Assembly (NCBI GenBank): GCA_025356595.1
Contig: JANXSQ010000177.1
Location: forward strand, 1 to 37,437
From: Janthinobacterium sp.
Lineage (GTDB): Bacteria; Pseudomonadota; Gammaproteobacteria; Burkholderiales; Burkholderiaceae_D
DNA length: 37,437 nt
Direction: 5' to 3'
A program made the position numbers and the translations under genes. Position 1 is the stretch's first letter; each line of letters opens with the position of its first letter. The notes beneath the pieces were generated by a model that had not been told where the DNA came from, made no database searches, and saw only the letters and a list, made by a program, of their open reading frames with translations. Below are positions 9,394-17,548 of the stretch, piece by piece.

Positions 9394-9409
9394 CGCGGCG
9401 CAGCATAAT
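9381..9409 (+). promoter_or_regulatory. Sigma-70-type promoter for candidate small RNA
   Basis: TTGATT (9381-9386), a spacer of exactly 17 bases, then CATAAT (9404-9409). Transcription would start near 9416 and run about 62 bases to the terminator at 9449-9478. No start codon with a ribosome site lies in between. Confidence 0.5.
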
Positions 9410-9415
9410 ACTTCT

Positions 9416-9478
9416 GTCTCCACTATTCTCCTCCACGAAAATAGATTCAGCCCGCTCCCGTAGCGGGCTTTTTTTTTT
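9416..9478 (+). ncRNA. Candidate ~62-nt small RNA ending in a strong terminator
   Basis: Defined by the promoter at 9381-9409 and the terminator at its 3' end. The 5' part is pyrimidine-rich (TCTCCACTATTCTCCTCC), resembling anti-Shine-Dalgarno seed regions of Hfq-type sRNAs. It could instead be just the 3' untranslated end of the alaC-DUF1272 transcript. No known sRNA family was recognised. Confidence 0.35.
9449..9478 (+). terminator. Rho-independent terminator, target site of the group II intron
   Basis: A perfect 8-bp stem AGCCCGCT/AGCGGGCT with a 5-base loop, followed by a run of ten T ending at 9478. The intron starts at the very next base. Class C group II introns are known to insert just after such terminator hairpins. 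Confidence 0.93.
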
Positions 9479-11374
9479 GTGCGCCCGGCAGGGCGCACTT
9501 ACTTGGAGGTGAAAGTCCTCTACTCGCCCGACAAGGGGAAGAGTTAGCTGCACGGCAAGGGTGTCGCGGGCGACTGCGAATCTGGAGGAAGCCGAAAGCA
9601 AAGCGCTGGCCTGACGAACAGGAAGCGGATATTAGGCGGCGCAGCCGAGTGAGGTGGCGAATATCACCAAAGCTCAATACTTGTCCGGAAGGCTGCGACG
9701 TTCATCCGACAGGCATAAGCGTGAAAGTGGGTGCGCAATACCCGGGGAGATCTGCACGCGTGCCTCGTGCTACCGACATCGCGAGGTGTCGGGATGCGTG
9801 TGCAGAAGTCAGCAGACGGCATAGTAGGTCAAGGACAAGGCGGTGAGCCGAAGAGAGCCTGACCGAAGGCCTGAACATTGAACAACGCGATTAGGACATT
9901 CGACCTCGATGCAAATCGACGACGCGACAAGGCAGGCAACTGCGCCAGATACTGAGGGAGGCGACCGGATGTCGTCGAGTGCCGTATCGGGTGCCGAGGT
10001 TGGCACGGCGGCGGATGGGCAAACGAAAGCGGAAGGACTGCGGCAGATGGACGCCGTGGTTGAACGTCACAACCTATGGCGAGCGTATGAGCGGGTCATG
10101 CGGAACAAGGGCGCGGCAGGAGTCGATGGACTCACCGTGCTCGAATTCAAGGCATGGCTGCAACAGCACTGGCCAAGCGTCAAGGCAGCACTGCTGGCAG
10201 GCGACTACATGCCAACGGCGATCCGCAAAGTGGAAATACCGAAGCCGAATGGCGGGGTACGCACACTGGGCATTCCGACGGTATTGGATCGACTCATCCA
10301 GCAAGCGCTGCTGCAAGTTCTGCAACCGGAATTTGAGCCCGAATTTTCCGAGCATAGTTATGGGTTCCGACCGGGCCGCAATGCATGGCAAGCGGTGCAA
10401 CGAGCGCAAAGCTACATCAGGGAAGGCCGCCGCTGGGTGGTCGATCTCGATTTGGAGAAGTTCTTCGACCGAGTCAACCACGACATCCTGATGTCGCGGA
10501 TGGCGCGCAAGGTCAAGGACGAGCGGGTCTTGAAACTGGTCCGGCGCTACCTTGAAGCGGGCATGATGTCAGACGGGATTGTCAGCGCGAGGATCGAGGG
10601 CACGCCGCAAGGCGGCCCGCTGTCGCCGCTGCTGTCGAATATCCTGCTGACTGATTTGGATCGTGAACTGGAGCGTCGGGGGCACCGGTTCTGCCGTTAT
10701 GCCGATGACTGCAATATTTACGTCAGAAGTGCGGCGGCAGGGCGGCGGGCGATGGTGGCCATCACGGACTATCTGGAGCGCAAACTCAAGCTTCAGGTCA
10801 ATCGTGGGAAAAGCGCCGTCGCGCGCCCTTGGGAACGGAAGTTCCTGGGTTACAGCTTCACTTGGCACAAACAGGCCCGTCTGAAAATCGCCGGGAGCAG
10901 TCTGAAGCGACTGAAGGACAAGGTTCGGGACATCGTTGTTGGGAACGCCTCGCGCAACCTCGGCGCCACGATCAACGAACTTAACCCCGTGCTGCGTGGC
11001 TGGAGCTCGTACTTCCGGCTGACTGAGGTAAAAGGTGCTCTGCAAGACTTGGACGGGTGGATTCGACGCAAACTACGCTGCCTACTATGGCGGCAATGGA
11101 AGCGCCCGGCCACTCGCAACAAGAGGCTGCAAACAAGGGGGCTCGATGAGCGGCGAGCGTGGAAGTCGGCAAGCAACGGACGTGGCCCTTGGTGGAACGC
11201 CGGAGCGAGTCACATGAACGCCGCCTATCCGAAAAGAGCCTTCGATGCACTTGGGTTGGTTTCGCTGTTAGATACTCAGCAGCGCTTCCAGTTTGTTAAA
11301 TGAACCGCCGTATGCGGAACCGCACGTACGGTGGTGTGAGAGGGCGACGGGGGTAACTCCGTTCCCTACTCGAT
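9479..11374 (+). mobile_element. Complete group II intron (class C-like), 1896 bp
   Basis: It begins with the conserved GTGCGCCCGGCAGGGCGCAC 5' end of the ribozyme, directly after a terminator T-run. It carries a structured domain I-III region (9479-9908), an intact reverse transcriptase ORF in domain IV, a 34-base domain V hairpin (11302-11335) whose stem includes CCGTATGCGG pairing with CCGCACGTACGG, and a domain VI hairpin ending CCCTACTCGAT. The 3' end at 11374 is placed at the terminal AY. The encoded protein lacks an HNH endonuclease, as in class C. All parts look intact, so the element may be active. Exact ends are to about 2 bases. Confidence 0.9.
9909..11303 (+). CDS. ltrA: Group II intron reverse transcriptase/maturase
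   Basis: A 464-aa intron-encoded protein for splicing and retrohoming. RT blocks are visible: NKGAAGVDG (67-74), IPKPNGGVRTLGIPT (110-124), SYGFRPGR (150-157), VVDLDLEKFFD (177-187) and GTPQGGPLSPLLSN (231-244), with catalytic YADD at 264-267 and KFLGY further on. A maturase X-like domain follows (NPVLRGWSSYF). There is no zinc-finger endonuclease, which fits class C. The ATG at 9969 (M21) has a better ribosome site (GAGGGAG eight bases upstream) and may be the true start. The stop overlaps the first bases of ribozyme domain V. Confidence 0.93.
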   Translation: MQIDDATRQATAPDTEGGDRMSSSAVSGAEVGTAADGQTKAEGLRQMDAVVERHNLWRAYERVMRNKGAAGVDGLTVLEFKAWLQQHWPSVKAALLAGDYMPTAIRKVEIPKPNGGVRTLGIPTVLDRLIQQALLQVLQPEFEPEFSEHSYGFRPGRNAWQAVQRAQSYIREGRRWVVDLDLEKFFDRVNHDILMSRMARKVKDERVLKLVRRYLEAGMMSDGIVSARIEGTPQGGPLSPLLSNILLTDLDRELERRGHRFCRYADDCNIYVRSAAAGRRAMVAITDYLERKLKLQVNRGKSAVARPWERKFLGYSFTWHKQARLKIAGSSLKRLKDKVRDIVVGNASRNLGATINELNPVLRGWSSYFRLTEVKGALQDLDGWIRRKLRCLLWRQWKRPATRNKRLQTRGLDERRAWKSASNGRGPWWNAGASHMNAAYPKRAFDALGLVSLLDTQQRFQFVK

Positions 11375-11389
11375 ACGCGGGGGAAACTG

Positions 11390-11812
11390 CTAGCGCAGCG
11401 TCAGCACCACCTTGACGCTGCCGTTGACCATGCTCCGGTCGATGTAGCCGATCAGGTTCGGATTTTCGGCCACCAGGCGGCGCACGGCTGCGCTGTCGCC
11501 CGATTCGACCGGCGGCTGGCCGCGCCCGGTGAAAATCATCTTCGCCCAGTGCGCCAGCATTTGCGGCGCGGCCTTGCCGCTGGACTTGCGGTAGAACTCG
11601 TCGCGCAGCGCCGAGCCCTCGTTCTGGTCGATCGGCACGGCCGCCGCGCCACCCGGGAAGACGAGGAATTTGCCGAGGAAGATGTCGGCCGCCTGGTCGA
11701 CGCTCAGGCTGCTCGTCGGGCATTTGGCGGAGACGATGACGACCACCTCGGCGCGCGCCGTGACGGCGCCGAGCGCGAAGGCGGCGAGGGCGGCGAGGCG
11801 GTATGGTCGCAT
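11390..11812 (-). CDS. Small PstS-like periplasmic protein
   Basis: A 140-aa exported protein with a signal peptide (cut near TARA, about 21). It resembles the phosphate-binding PBP-like domain: the EVVVIVSAKCP start, DQAADIFLGK, then DQNEGSALRDEFYRK and NPNLIGYIDRS are typical of proteins annotated as 'phosphate ABC transporter substrate-binding protein'. It is about half the length of real PstS, so transport of phosphate is doubtful. AAGGA lies six bases before the ATG. It is the last gene of a three-gene minus-strand operon, 10 bases after the porin gene. Its stop lies 16 bases from the intron 3' end. Confidence 0.75.
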   Translation of the reverse strand: MRPYRLAALAAFALGAVTARAEVVVIVSAKCPTSSLSVDQAADIFLGKFLVFPGGAAAVPIDQNEGSALRDEFYRKSSGKAAPQMLAHWAKMIFTGRGQPPVESGDSAAVRRLVAENPNLIGYIDRSMVNGSVKVVLTLR

Positions 11813-11822
11813 CGGTCCGTCC

Positions 11823-12914
11823 TTAAAAAATGAAGTCGGCGACGAGGCTGATGACGTGCGCCGGTACGCCCTTGGGCGCGTCCGGCGCGACGTTCATCAG
11901 CGTGCCATAGGAGTCGCCGGCGGGGCGCAGATGGTCGTACTGGAGCTTCAGGTCCAGCTTGCGCATCACGTCCCAGCGCACGCCGGTGGCGACGGTGCGC
12001 TGCGCCACCGGCGTGAGGCCGGTGTCGCTCAGCGGGCGCAGTCCGGACAGCGTGACGTAGGGCGTGAAGGCGCCGAAGCGCGCGCCGCCGTGCAGGTACC
12101 AGGCGGCCCGCACGGCCTTCACGCCGCTCGCGCTGTAGTTGCGCACGCGCACCCATTCGCCGGAGACGAACCAGTTGCCGGGATCGTAGCCGGCACCCAG
12201 CGACATGAACTTGCCCAGCGGCGGATTCTGGTTGTCGACCGAGCGCTCCTGATAGGCCGCGTGCAGGGTCAGCGCGCCGATGTCGAGCGTGTCGAAGACG
12301 CCTTTCACGCCCGTCGAGTGGACGTCGACACCGCGCGTGTTGGTGATGGTGCGGCGCCCGTACAGCAGGGTCGTGCTGTTGGTGACGTCGCCCACCTGGA
12401 AGCGGTAAGTGGCGTCGACGCCGTCGCTATTGTTCAGCGCCAGCAGGCGGTAGACCTCGATCGGCGGTCGGGCGAAGACGTTGCTGTAGCCGACCTTGCG
12501 CGAATCGGAGGCGAGGAAGCTGGCCAGCGCGATGCGCCCGACGCGCACGCTGAGGGCGGGGCTGAATTTGTACTGGACGTTGGCCCAGTTGACGAAGGGC
12601 CGGTAGCTATTGTCCGGGCTGTACTCGGAGACCAGTTGCAGCACCGCCGACAGGCGCGGATTGAGGTTGGCGGTGAGCTGGCCGCCGAGGCGGCTGTCGA
12701 CGTCGCCGCTCCAGGCGTGGTTGCGGCCGGCGCCGGCCGGTTGCAGGTTGTCGAAGGTGTAGTCGGCCGCCGCCTGGCTGGAATGGACCAGGCCCAGCGT
12801 GCCGAAGCCGTTGAAGGCGAAGAGGGGCTGTTCCGGCTCGGCGCCGCGGGCCGGCAGGGCCAGCGCGCACAGCAGCAGGGCGGCCGCGCCGGCCGGCGCC
12901 GCGGGCCTATTCAA
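11823..12914 (-). CDS. Porin-like outer-membrane beta-barrel protein
   Basis: A 363-aa protein with a signal peptide (ending ALPARGAEP, about 25) and alternating amphipathic strands such as LGGQLTANLNPRLSAVLQLV and LDLKLQYDHLRP. The C-terminus is VSLVADFIF, with the terminal phenylalanine used for barrel assembly. It resembles uncharacterised OprO/DcaP-like or gram-negative porin-family barrels in this group. The start is a TTG that overlaps the end of the upstream SBP gene by eight bases, so the two are translationally coupled. The barrel may admit the ligand bound by its SBP partner (inference). Confidence 0.8.
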   Translation of the reverse strand: MNRPAAPAGAAALLLCALALPARGAEPEQPLFAFNGFGTLGLVHSSQAAADYTFDNLQPAGAGRNHAWSGDVDSRLGGQLTANLNPRLSAVLQLVSEYSPDNSYRPFVNWANVQYKFSPALSVRVGRIALASFLASDSRKVGYSNVFARPPIEVYRLLALNNSDGVDATYRFQVGDVTNSTTLLYGRRTITNTRGVDVHSTGVKGVFDTLDIGALTLHAAYQERSVDNQNPPLGKFMSLGAGYDPGNWFVSGEWVRVRNYSASGVKAVRAAWYLHGGARFGAFTPYVTLSGLRPLSDTGLTPVAQRTVATGVRWDVMRKLDLKLQYDHLRPAGDSYGTLMNVAPDAPKGVPAHVISLVADFIF

Positions 12915-13695
12915 GGTAGCCGCCCAGCAGTTTGTCGAGCTCGCGGGTTTTTTCCATGCGTTCGAGACCCTCGTTCAATTGCTTCAACAGGAAGGGCGCG
13001 CCCGGCGCCTTGGCCGAGACGGAGAAATACAGGGCGTGTTGCGGCGAGCCCGGCAGCGGCCGGCTCAACAGCTTGCCGTCCACCAGCATGCGGCGCAGGG
13101 TCGGGTCGATCAGGTACATGCCGGCCACCGTCTCGCGGCTGTCGATGAACAGGTCGCAGCGTCCCAGGTGCAGCTTGGCGATGAGTTGTGCGTAGCCGGC
13201 GGTGGCGCCGCGGTCGACGTCGCGCGTGTCGACGCCGAAGGCTTCGAAGCGGTAGCCGCCCAGGCCGCACAGGTGGTAGCGGCGCAGGTCGGCCAGCGAG
13301 CGCAGCGCCAGCCCTTGCGGGTGGGTCTGGCGCGAAAAGAAATACATATTGTGCAGGGTGTAATACGGTTTGCTGAGCAGCAGGGCGTCGCCCTGGGCCT
13401 GGGCTTCGGCCTTGCCGATGTTGATGGCGAACTGGGCGCGGTTTTCCGCCACCCAGGCCAGGCAGCGCGCCCACGGCAGCAGGACGACGTTGATGTCCCA
13501 GCCGTGCGCCGCGCCGATTTTCTTCAGCAGGTCGACGCTGGCGCCGGTGACGCGTTCGGTGCGCCGTCCGCCGACGCGCTCGGCGAAGGTGAAGGGCGGC
13601 ATTTCGGCCTGGTCGGCGCAGGCCTGCATCGCTTGCGCGCGGGCGGGCGCGGCGGCCAGCAAGAGCAACAACGCGAAAACGACGCCAACCATCAT
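12907..13695 (-). CDS. SBP_bac_3-type periplasmic substrate-binding protein (first of three)
   Basis: A 262-aa exported protein of the amino-acid binding (SBP_bac_3) fold. I choose the ATG at 13695 because AAAAGG lies five bases before it and a signal peptide begins at once (MMVGVVFALLLLLAAAPARA); the open frame itself reaches 13803. Marks: MPPFTFAE, GASVDLLKKIGAAHGWDINV, the PWARCLAW motif and a late LNEGLERM helix. No permease or ATPase gene is near, so it may be a sensor or scavenging protein rather than part of an ABC importer. First gene of an operon with a porin and a small PstS-like protein. Confidence 0.82.
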   Translation of the reverse strand: MMVGVVFALLLLLAAAPARAQAMQACADQAEMPPFTFAERVGGRRTERVTGASVDLLKKIGAAHGWDINVVLLPWARCLAWVAENRAQFAINIGKAEAQAQGDALLLSKPYYTLHNMYFFSRQTHPQGLALRSLADLRRYHLCGLGGYRFEAFGVDTRDVDRGATAGYAQLIAKLHLGRCDLFIDSRETVAGMYLIDPTLRRMLVDGKLLSRPLPGSPQHALYFSVSAKAPGAPFLLKQLNEGLERMEKTRELDKLLGGYLE

Positions 13696-14120
13696 ATCAA
13701 CCTTTTGTGAGCCTGCCGCCATGTCGGCGCGCACCCGGGGCGCGGGCGTGCAGGTGCGCCTTGGCAAGTATTCTAGTGTAGTAGCGCATACTTGGTAGTG
13801 CATATTTAAACAGTCGTCGTTTTCCGTATACTTCTCAAAAAAATTAGGAGGATGGTTGAGGGCGTTGAGTGGTGAGCGGAGCGGATATCGGGAATGCCAT
13901 ATCGGTGGCGACTTTCTTCTGATCCATCAATTGAGTGGTGGCGACAAGTGCGGCGCGGTCATTTTCACCCGCACCGGCACGCACCCGGATATGTTTGAAT
14001 CGCTTGGCAAGCGGCGCCGCCGGGATTGTCCTCCCCGGCAACAAGTCGTTGCCGCCACAGGGGATTTGTGCGAGCATCGTCACAGCGCTGTCGCTTGGCT
14101 TGCAATGAGGGGGAGAGAGT
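13696..14120. other. Divergent intergenic region between two SBP genes
   Basis: About 425 bases separating divergently oriented SBP genes, presumably holding both promoters. A short AT-rich part (13770-13855) contains TAGAAT on the minus strand near 13770. The part at 13856-14100 has open frames on both strands, but none carries a domain I recognise. I see no clear RNA gene. Confidence 0.4.
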
Positions 14121-14945
14121 TTGAAGCTGCTACGTCTCTTGGGACTCTGCGCAAGTTTGCTGTTTACCGCGCCGGCGTTCGCCGCCGAGCCACCGCCGAT
14201 GCGTTTTGCGACCGAGGAGTGGCCGCCCTTCTTCAGCGGCGCGCTGCCGGGGAACGGCCTGACGGGTACGCTGCTGGACGCGGTGTTGCAGCGCATGGGT
14301 TATGCCGCCCGGATCGACTATTACCCTTGGAAGCGCGCCATGGAGTTCGGCTTGCACGACCCGCGCTATGCCGGCGTGGTGGCCATGTACAGCACCCCCG
14401 AGCGCGAAAAACTGTGCCATTTCTCCAGTGCCCTCGGCGCCCGGCAACCCGTGCTCGCCTTCCTCCAGGATCAACCGGTTTCCGTCACCACGCTGGCGGA
14501 CCTGAAAGGCATGCGCATCGGCACCGTGGCCGGCTACTCGAATGGCGAACAGTTCGACGGCATGATACGGTCTGGCCTGCTGAAGGTGGACGAGGGCTTG
14601 AACGACGAGACCAATCTGCGCAAACTGCTGGTCCGGCGCTATGCCGCCATCGTCATTGAAAAGCGCATGCTGCGCTACCTGCTGGCCGGCGACCGCTACA
14701 CGCCGGCCGAGCGGGCGCGCGTCCTCATCGTCGAAAACATCTTCAAGGAACGCGCCGTGCACGTTTGCTTCCAGCACACGGCGGAGGGCTTGAAGAGGCG
14801 GCGGGCGTTCAACGCGGCGGCCCGCGACGTCGATTTGGCCAGGATAGAGCGCGACTACTGGCACAGCCTCGGCGAGGCGCCGCCGCAGGCGCCCCGGCGA
14901 GGCAGCGCCGCGGTGGCCCCGGCGTTGAAGCGCCGCGACGCCTAA
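14121..14945 (+). CDS. SBP_bac_3-type periplasmic substrate-binding protein (second of three)
   Basis: A 274-aa exported protein. The start is a TTG at 14121, chosen for the purine-rich ribosome site GAGGGGGAGAG upstream and the signal peptide beginning there (KLLRLLGLCASLLF...AFA). The fold is shown by RFATEEWPPFF, TGTLLDAVLQRMGY, the PWKRAMEF motif, LKGMRIGTVAGYSNG, and the DxxxLRKLLVRRYAAIVIEK hinge. A basic, Ala/Pro-rich tail (APRRGSAAVAPALKRR) follows the fold. The stop codon overlaps the stop of the convergent TonB receptor gene by a few bases. No transporter partners are present. Confidence 0.83.
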   Translation: MKLLRLLGLCASLLFTAPAFAAEPPPMRFATEEWPPFFSGALPGNGLTGTLLDAVLQRMGYAARIDYYPWKRAMEFGLHDPRYAGVVAMYSTPEREKLCHFSSALGARQPVLAFLQDQPVSVTTLADLKGMRIGTVAGYSNGEQFDGMIRSGLLKVDEGLNDETNLRKLLVRRYAAIVIEKRMLRYLLAGDRYTPAERARVLIVENIFKERAVHVCFQHTAEGLKRRRAFNAAARDVDLARIERDYWHSLGEAPPQAPRRGSAAVAPALKRRDA

Positions 14946-17005
14946 AACGTCACATTCGCCGACAAATACGCGGCCCGGCCGTCGCCCGGGGCATGGCGCG
15001 TCTGATCATTGATCCAGACATATTCATAGTATCGATTGGCCAGGTTCTTGAGCTGCAATTCCAGCGCGACGGCGGGCGAGAGTTGATATTTTGCACTGGC
15101 GTTGAGCAAGACAAAGCCGCCGAACTTGCCGCCGGTATTGGCGGTGCTCAGGTAGTAGTTGCCCTGGCCATTGCCCCAGGCGGATAATTTCAAGGCCGGC
15201 GTGGCCTGGAAATCGACGCCGGCCGTATAGACGTGGCGCGGCACATGGTCGATTTCATTGTTGATGGTGGCCGGCGCGGCCGGGTCCGGCCGGTCGATCT
15301 TCGCGCGTTGCCGCGAATAGGCCAGCCAGACACTGCTGCGTTGGTCGGGGCGCACATTGAGCTGCACGTCGACACCGCGGCGGCGCGTCGCGCCGACGTT
15401 CTCGGAATCGCCGCTCGGGTCGTTGAGGCGTCGCTTGACTTCATCCGTGGCGCGCTGTTCCCACAGTGCGACGCGGCCGTCGATCCAGTCGCGGGGCGTC
15501 AGCTTGAGGCCGCTTTCCCAGCCGTCGTTGAGCGACGGACGCAGCGTGTTGAGATTCGATTGATAGGCGGCGCCGGCGCCGACCTGGAAGCTGCGGCCCC
15601 AGTTGGCGTACAGGCTGGCGCGCGGCGACGGTGAATACACGACGCTGAACTTCGGCTGCTTGATCAGTCCGTAATCCTGGATCGGATACGCCACGCCTTT
15701 CGACGGATCGCTGAAACTGCCGTCGATCTTGTCGATCCGAAAACCCGGCACGAGCTTCAAGGACTCGACCGGCTTGATCACCGCCTGCACGTAAGCGCCC
15801 GCGGTGTCGAAGGTGAAACGTTGGTCGCGCGCGGTGCTCACGCGAACCTGGTCGACGGTGTTGTAGCGCGGGCTACGGTCGTGCTGGCGCTCGGCGCTGA
15901 CGCCGCCTTCGATCGAAAAACCCTTGAGTCCGCCCAGCGCCGCCGTGTGCGGACGATAGGCCAGGGTGCCGAGGAAGCCGTAATGCGTTTCATCGATGGC
16001 CCGTTCCTGTTGCGAGGCGGCGGGGGAAAAGCGCAGCCAGCGCTGGTCCCGGATGGTGTTCATATAGGCCTTGGCCGACAGCGACAACTGCGCAGCGAGT
16101 TCACTGTCGAGATGCAGGCTGAGCTGATTGAGTTGGCGGTTGGCGCCGTCGGACTGGGCATATTTGTAGGATGCCGTCGGATTGTCGCGGGCGTCGGCGG
16201 CCGTCAGATAGCCGGGCTCCTGGGCGTTGCCCTCGGCGTGGCGCGCGCTCAGGCCGACACGCAGGCGGCCATCGTCGGCGCTGTAAAACCATTTGCCGGC
16301 GAAGGTCGTAGCGTCGCTGCGGGAATGCTCGCGGTAGCCCCCGGCGTCCTGGTAGCCGAACACATAATTCTGCGACCAGTTGCCGTCCTCGATGCCTTTG
16401 ACCAGTTGCACTTGCCGGGTGTCGAAGCTGCCGTAGGCCAGCCGCGCCTCGCCGTAGTTGCCATCGGCGCGGGTGACGATGTTGGCGTTGCCGGCGATAG
16501 TGTGCAGGCCGTAACGCGGATCGTTGGTGCCGCGCACCACTTCGATTTGCTGGATTTCGAGCGGCAGCACGGCGCCGATCAAAGGCATGCCGCCGCCGTT
16601 GTCGTTGCTCGGAACGCCGTCGACGAGCAGCTTGACGGCGTTGACCTCGCCTTCGCCGTTGAAGCCCCGGAACGACAATTTCCCGGATTCGTTGCCTTGC
16701 CCGAATGCGGTCAGCATGACGCCGGGGGCGCGGGAAAACAATTCCCAGGCGCTCTTGACTTGCAGGTCGCGCAGCAGCCCGGCACCGAGGATGTCGACCG
16801 AACTGAGTACGCTGCGGGTGGCCAGCGGGCCGATTTTTTTTCCGACGATTTCGACGCTGCCCAGCGCCAGCGAGGAGTCGCCGCCGGCGTCGGTTTGCGC
16901 ATGCGCCGGCCGGCCGCAGACGAGGCCGAGGACGCCGGCAACGGCCAGCGCGCAAGGGGAGAAGGAGGGAACGCGACGGCCCGCGCGGGTAACGGTATTC
17001 AGCAT
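14942..17005 (-). CDS. TonB-dependent outer-membrane receptor (first)
   Basis: A 687-aa receptor for energised uptake of a large or scarce ligand. I choose the ATG at 17005 (AGGA five bases upstream) over the longer frame to 17053, because a signal peptide follows (to about AHAQ, residue 37). The plug has SVEIVGKK, APGVML, LSFRGFN, VKLLVDGVPS, IEVVRG and YGLHTIAGNANIVTR. The barrel ends with the typical LANRYYEYVW box and final NVTF. The ligand is unknown, and no iron, siderophore or vitamin gene lies next to it. It is convergent with the second SBP and divergent from the third. Confidence 0.9.
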   Translation of the reverse strand: MLNTVTRAGRRVPSFSPCALAVAGVLGLVCGRPAHAQTDAGGDSSLALGSVEIVGKKIGPLATRSVLSSVDILGAGLLRDLQVKSAWELFSRAPGVMLTAFGQGNESGKLSFRGFNGEGEVNAVKLLVDGVPSNDNGGGMPLIGAVLPLEIQQIEVVRGTNDPRYGLHTIAGNANIVTRADGNYGEARLAYGSFDTRQVQLVKGIEDGNWSQNYVFGYQDAGGYREHSRSDATTFAGKWFYSADDGRLRVGLSARHAEGNAQEPGYLTAADARDNPTASYKYAQSDGANRQLNQLSLHLDSELAAQLSLSAKAYMNTIRDQRWLRFSPAASQQERAIDETHYGFLGTLAYRPHTAALGGLKGFSIEGGVSAERQHDRSPRYNTVDQVRVSTARDQRFTFDTAGAYVQAVIKPVESLKLVPGFRIDKIDGSFSDPSKGVAYPIQDYGLIKQPKFSVVYSPSPRASLYANWGRSFQVGAGAAYQSNLNTLRPSLNDGWESGLKLTPRDWIDGRVALWEQRATDEVKRRLNDPSGDSENVGATRRRGVDVQLNVRPDQRSSVWLAYSRQRAKIDRPDPAAPATINNEIDHVPRHVYTAGVDFQATPALKLSAWGNGQGNYYLSTANTGGKFGGFVLLNASAKYQLSPAVALELQLKNLANRYYEYVWINDQTRHAPGDGRAAYLSANVTF

Positions 17006-17548
17006 GACAATCCTGGCGTTGTGGGTTGCCGATCCGTACCCGGATCGGCGCAAAGGGGCAGTTCCGTTCGACGGCGTTGCCGCAGGGCGGAGCCGCCGGC
17101 GAGGTGTCGCCGACGGCGCAGCCGCAGCAGGGAAAAATCACGCTCGGGGATGGGCGGCATGGGATTGGATATCCGGAAATTGCGCGTATTGGATATTGTA
17201 GCAGGGCCACCACAAGGCAATACTGGGCTCGCTTCTTTCATCCACGGCCATTGGCGCCATAACAGGCGAACAGCGTATGAGCGCAAGCACCGTTCGCGCC
17301 TCGTGTGGCATGATCGCCGCGCGCCCTTTTTTCAGCGGCGATCCATTTGCGCTCCAGTGGCGGCGAATGTCGCATTGCGTGTTGTTCAGCCCGGCCCCGC
17401 TCCCGGCGACCTGTTTTCTTGCGCCGGGCCGGCAAGGCGATCTGGAACGATGCGCGTCCGGGCCGGCGGGCGCGCCACCGTGCGGCGCCGGTTTGGTGCT
17501 ATATTCGCAGTTGTCCCGCCGCGTCCGCGGCGATGGGGGAGGGTGAGC
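17006..17548. other. Divergent region between TonB receptor and third SBP gene
   Basis: About 540 bases. Near the receptor start is a perfect hairpin, CCGATCCG-TACC-CGGATCGG (17029-17048), which would lie in the receptor mRNA leader. A minus-strand TACAAT (17195-17200) could be its -10 box; the -35 is weak. The rest (17210-17530) is GC-rich with open frames on both strands that I take to be shadows. No riboswitch was recognised. Confidence 0.4.

Noticed and set aside
13844-14296. Minus-strand 150-aa open frame overlapping the second SBP gene
   Set aside because: It overlaps the SBP start, has no clear motif, and its C-terminal part reads like a GC-skew shadow; I could not exclude a small decayed gene.
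15821-17548. Long plus-strand frame continuous with the third SBP gene
   Set aside because: It runs antisense through the TonB receptor; the SBP start with ribosome site and signal peptide is at 17549.
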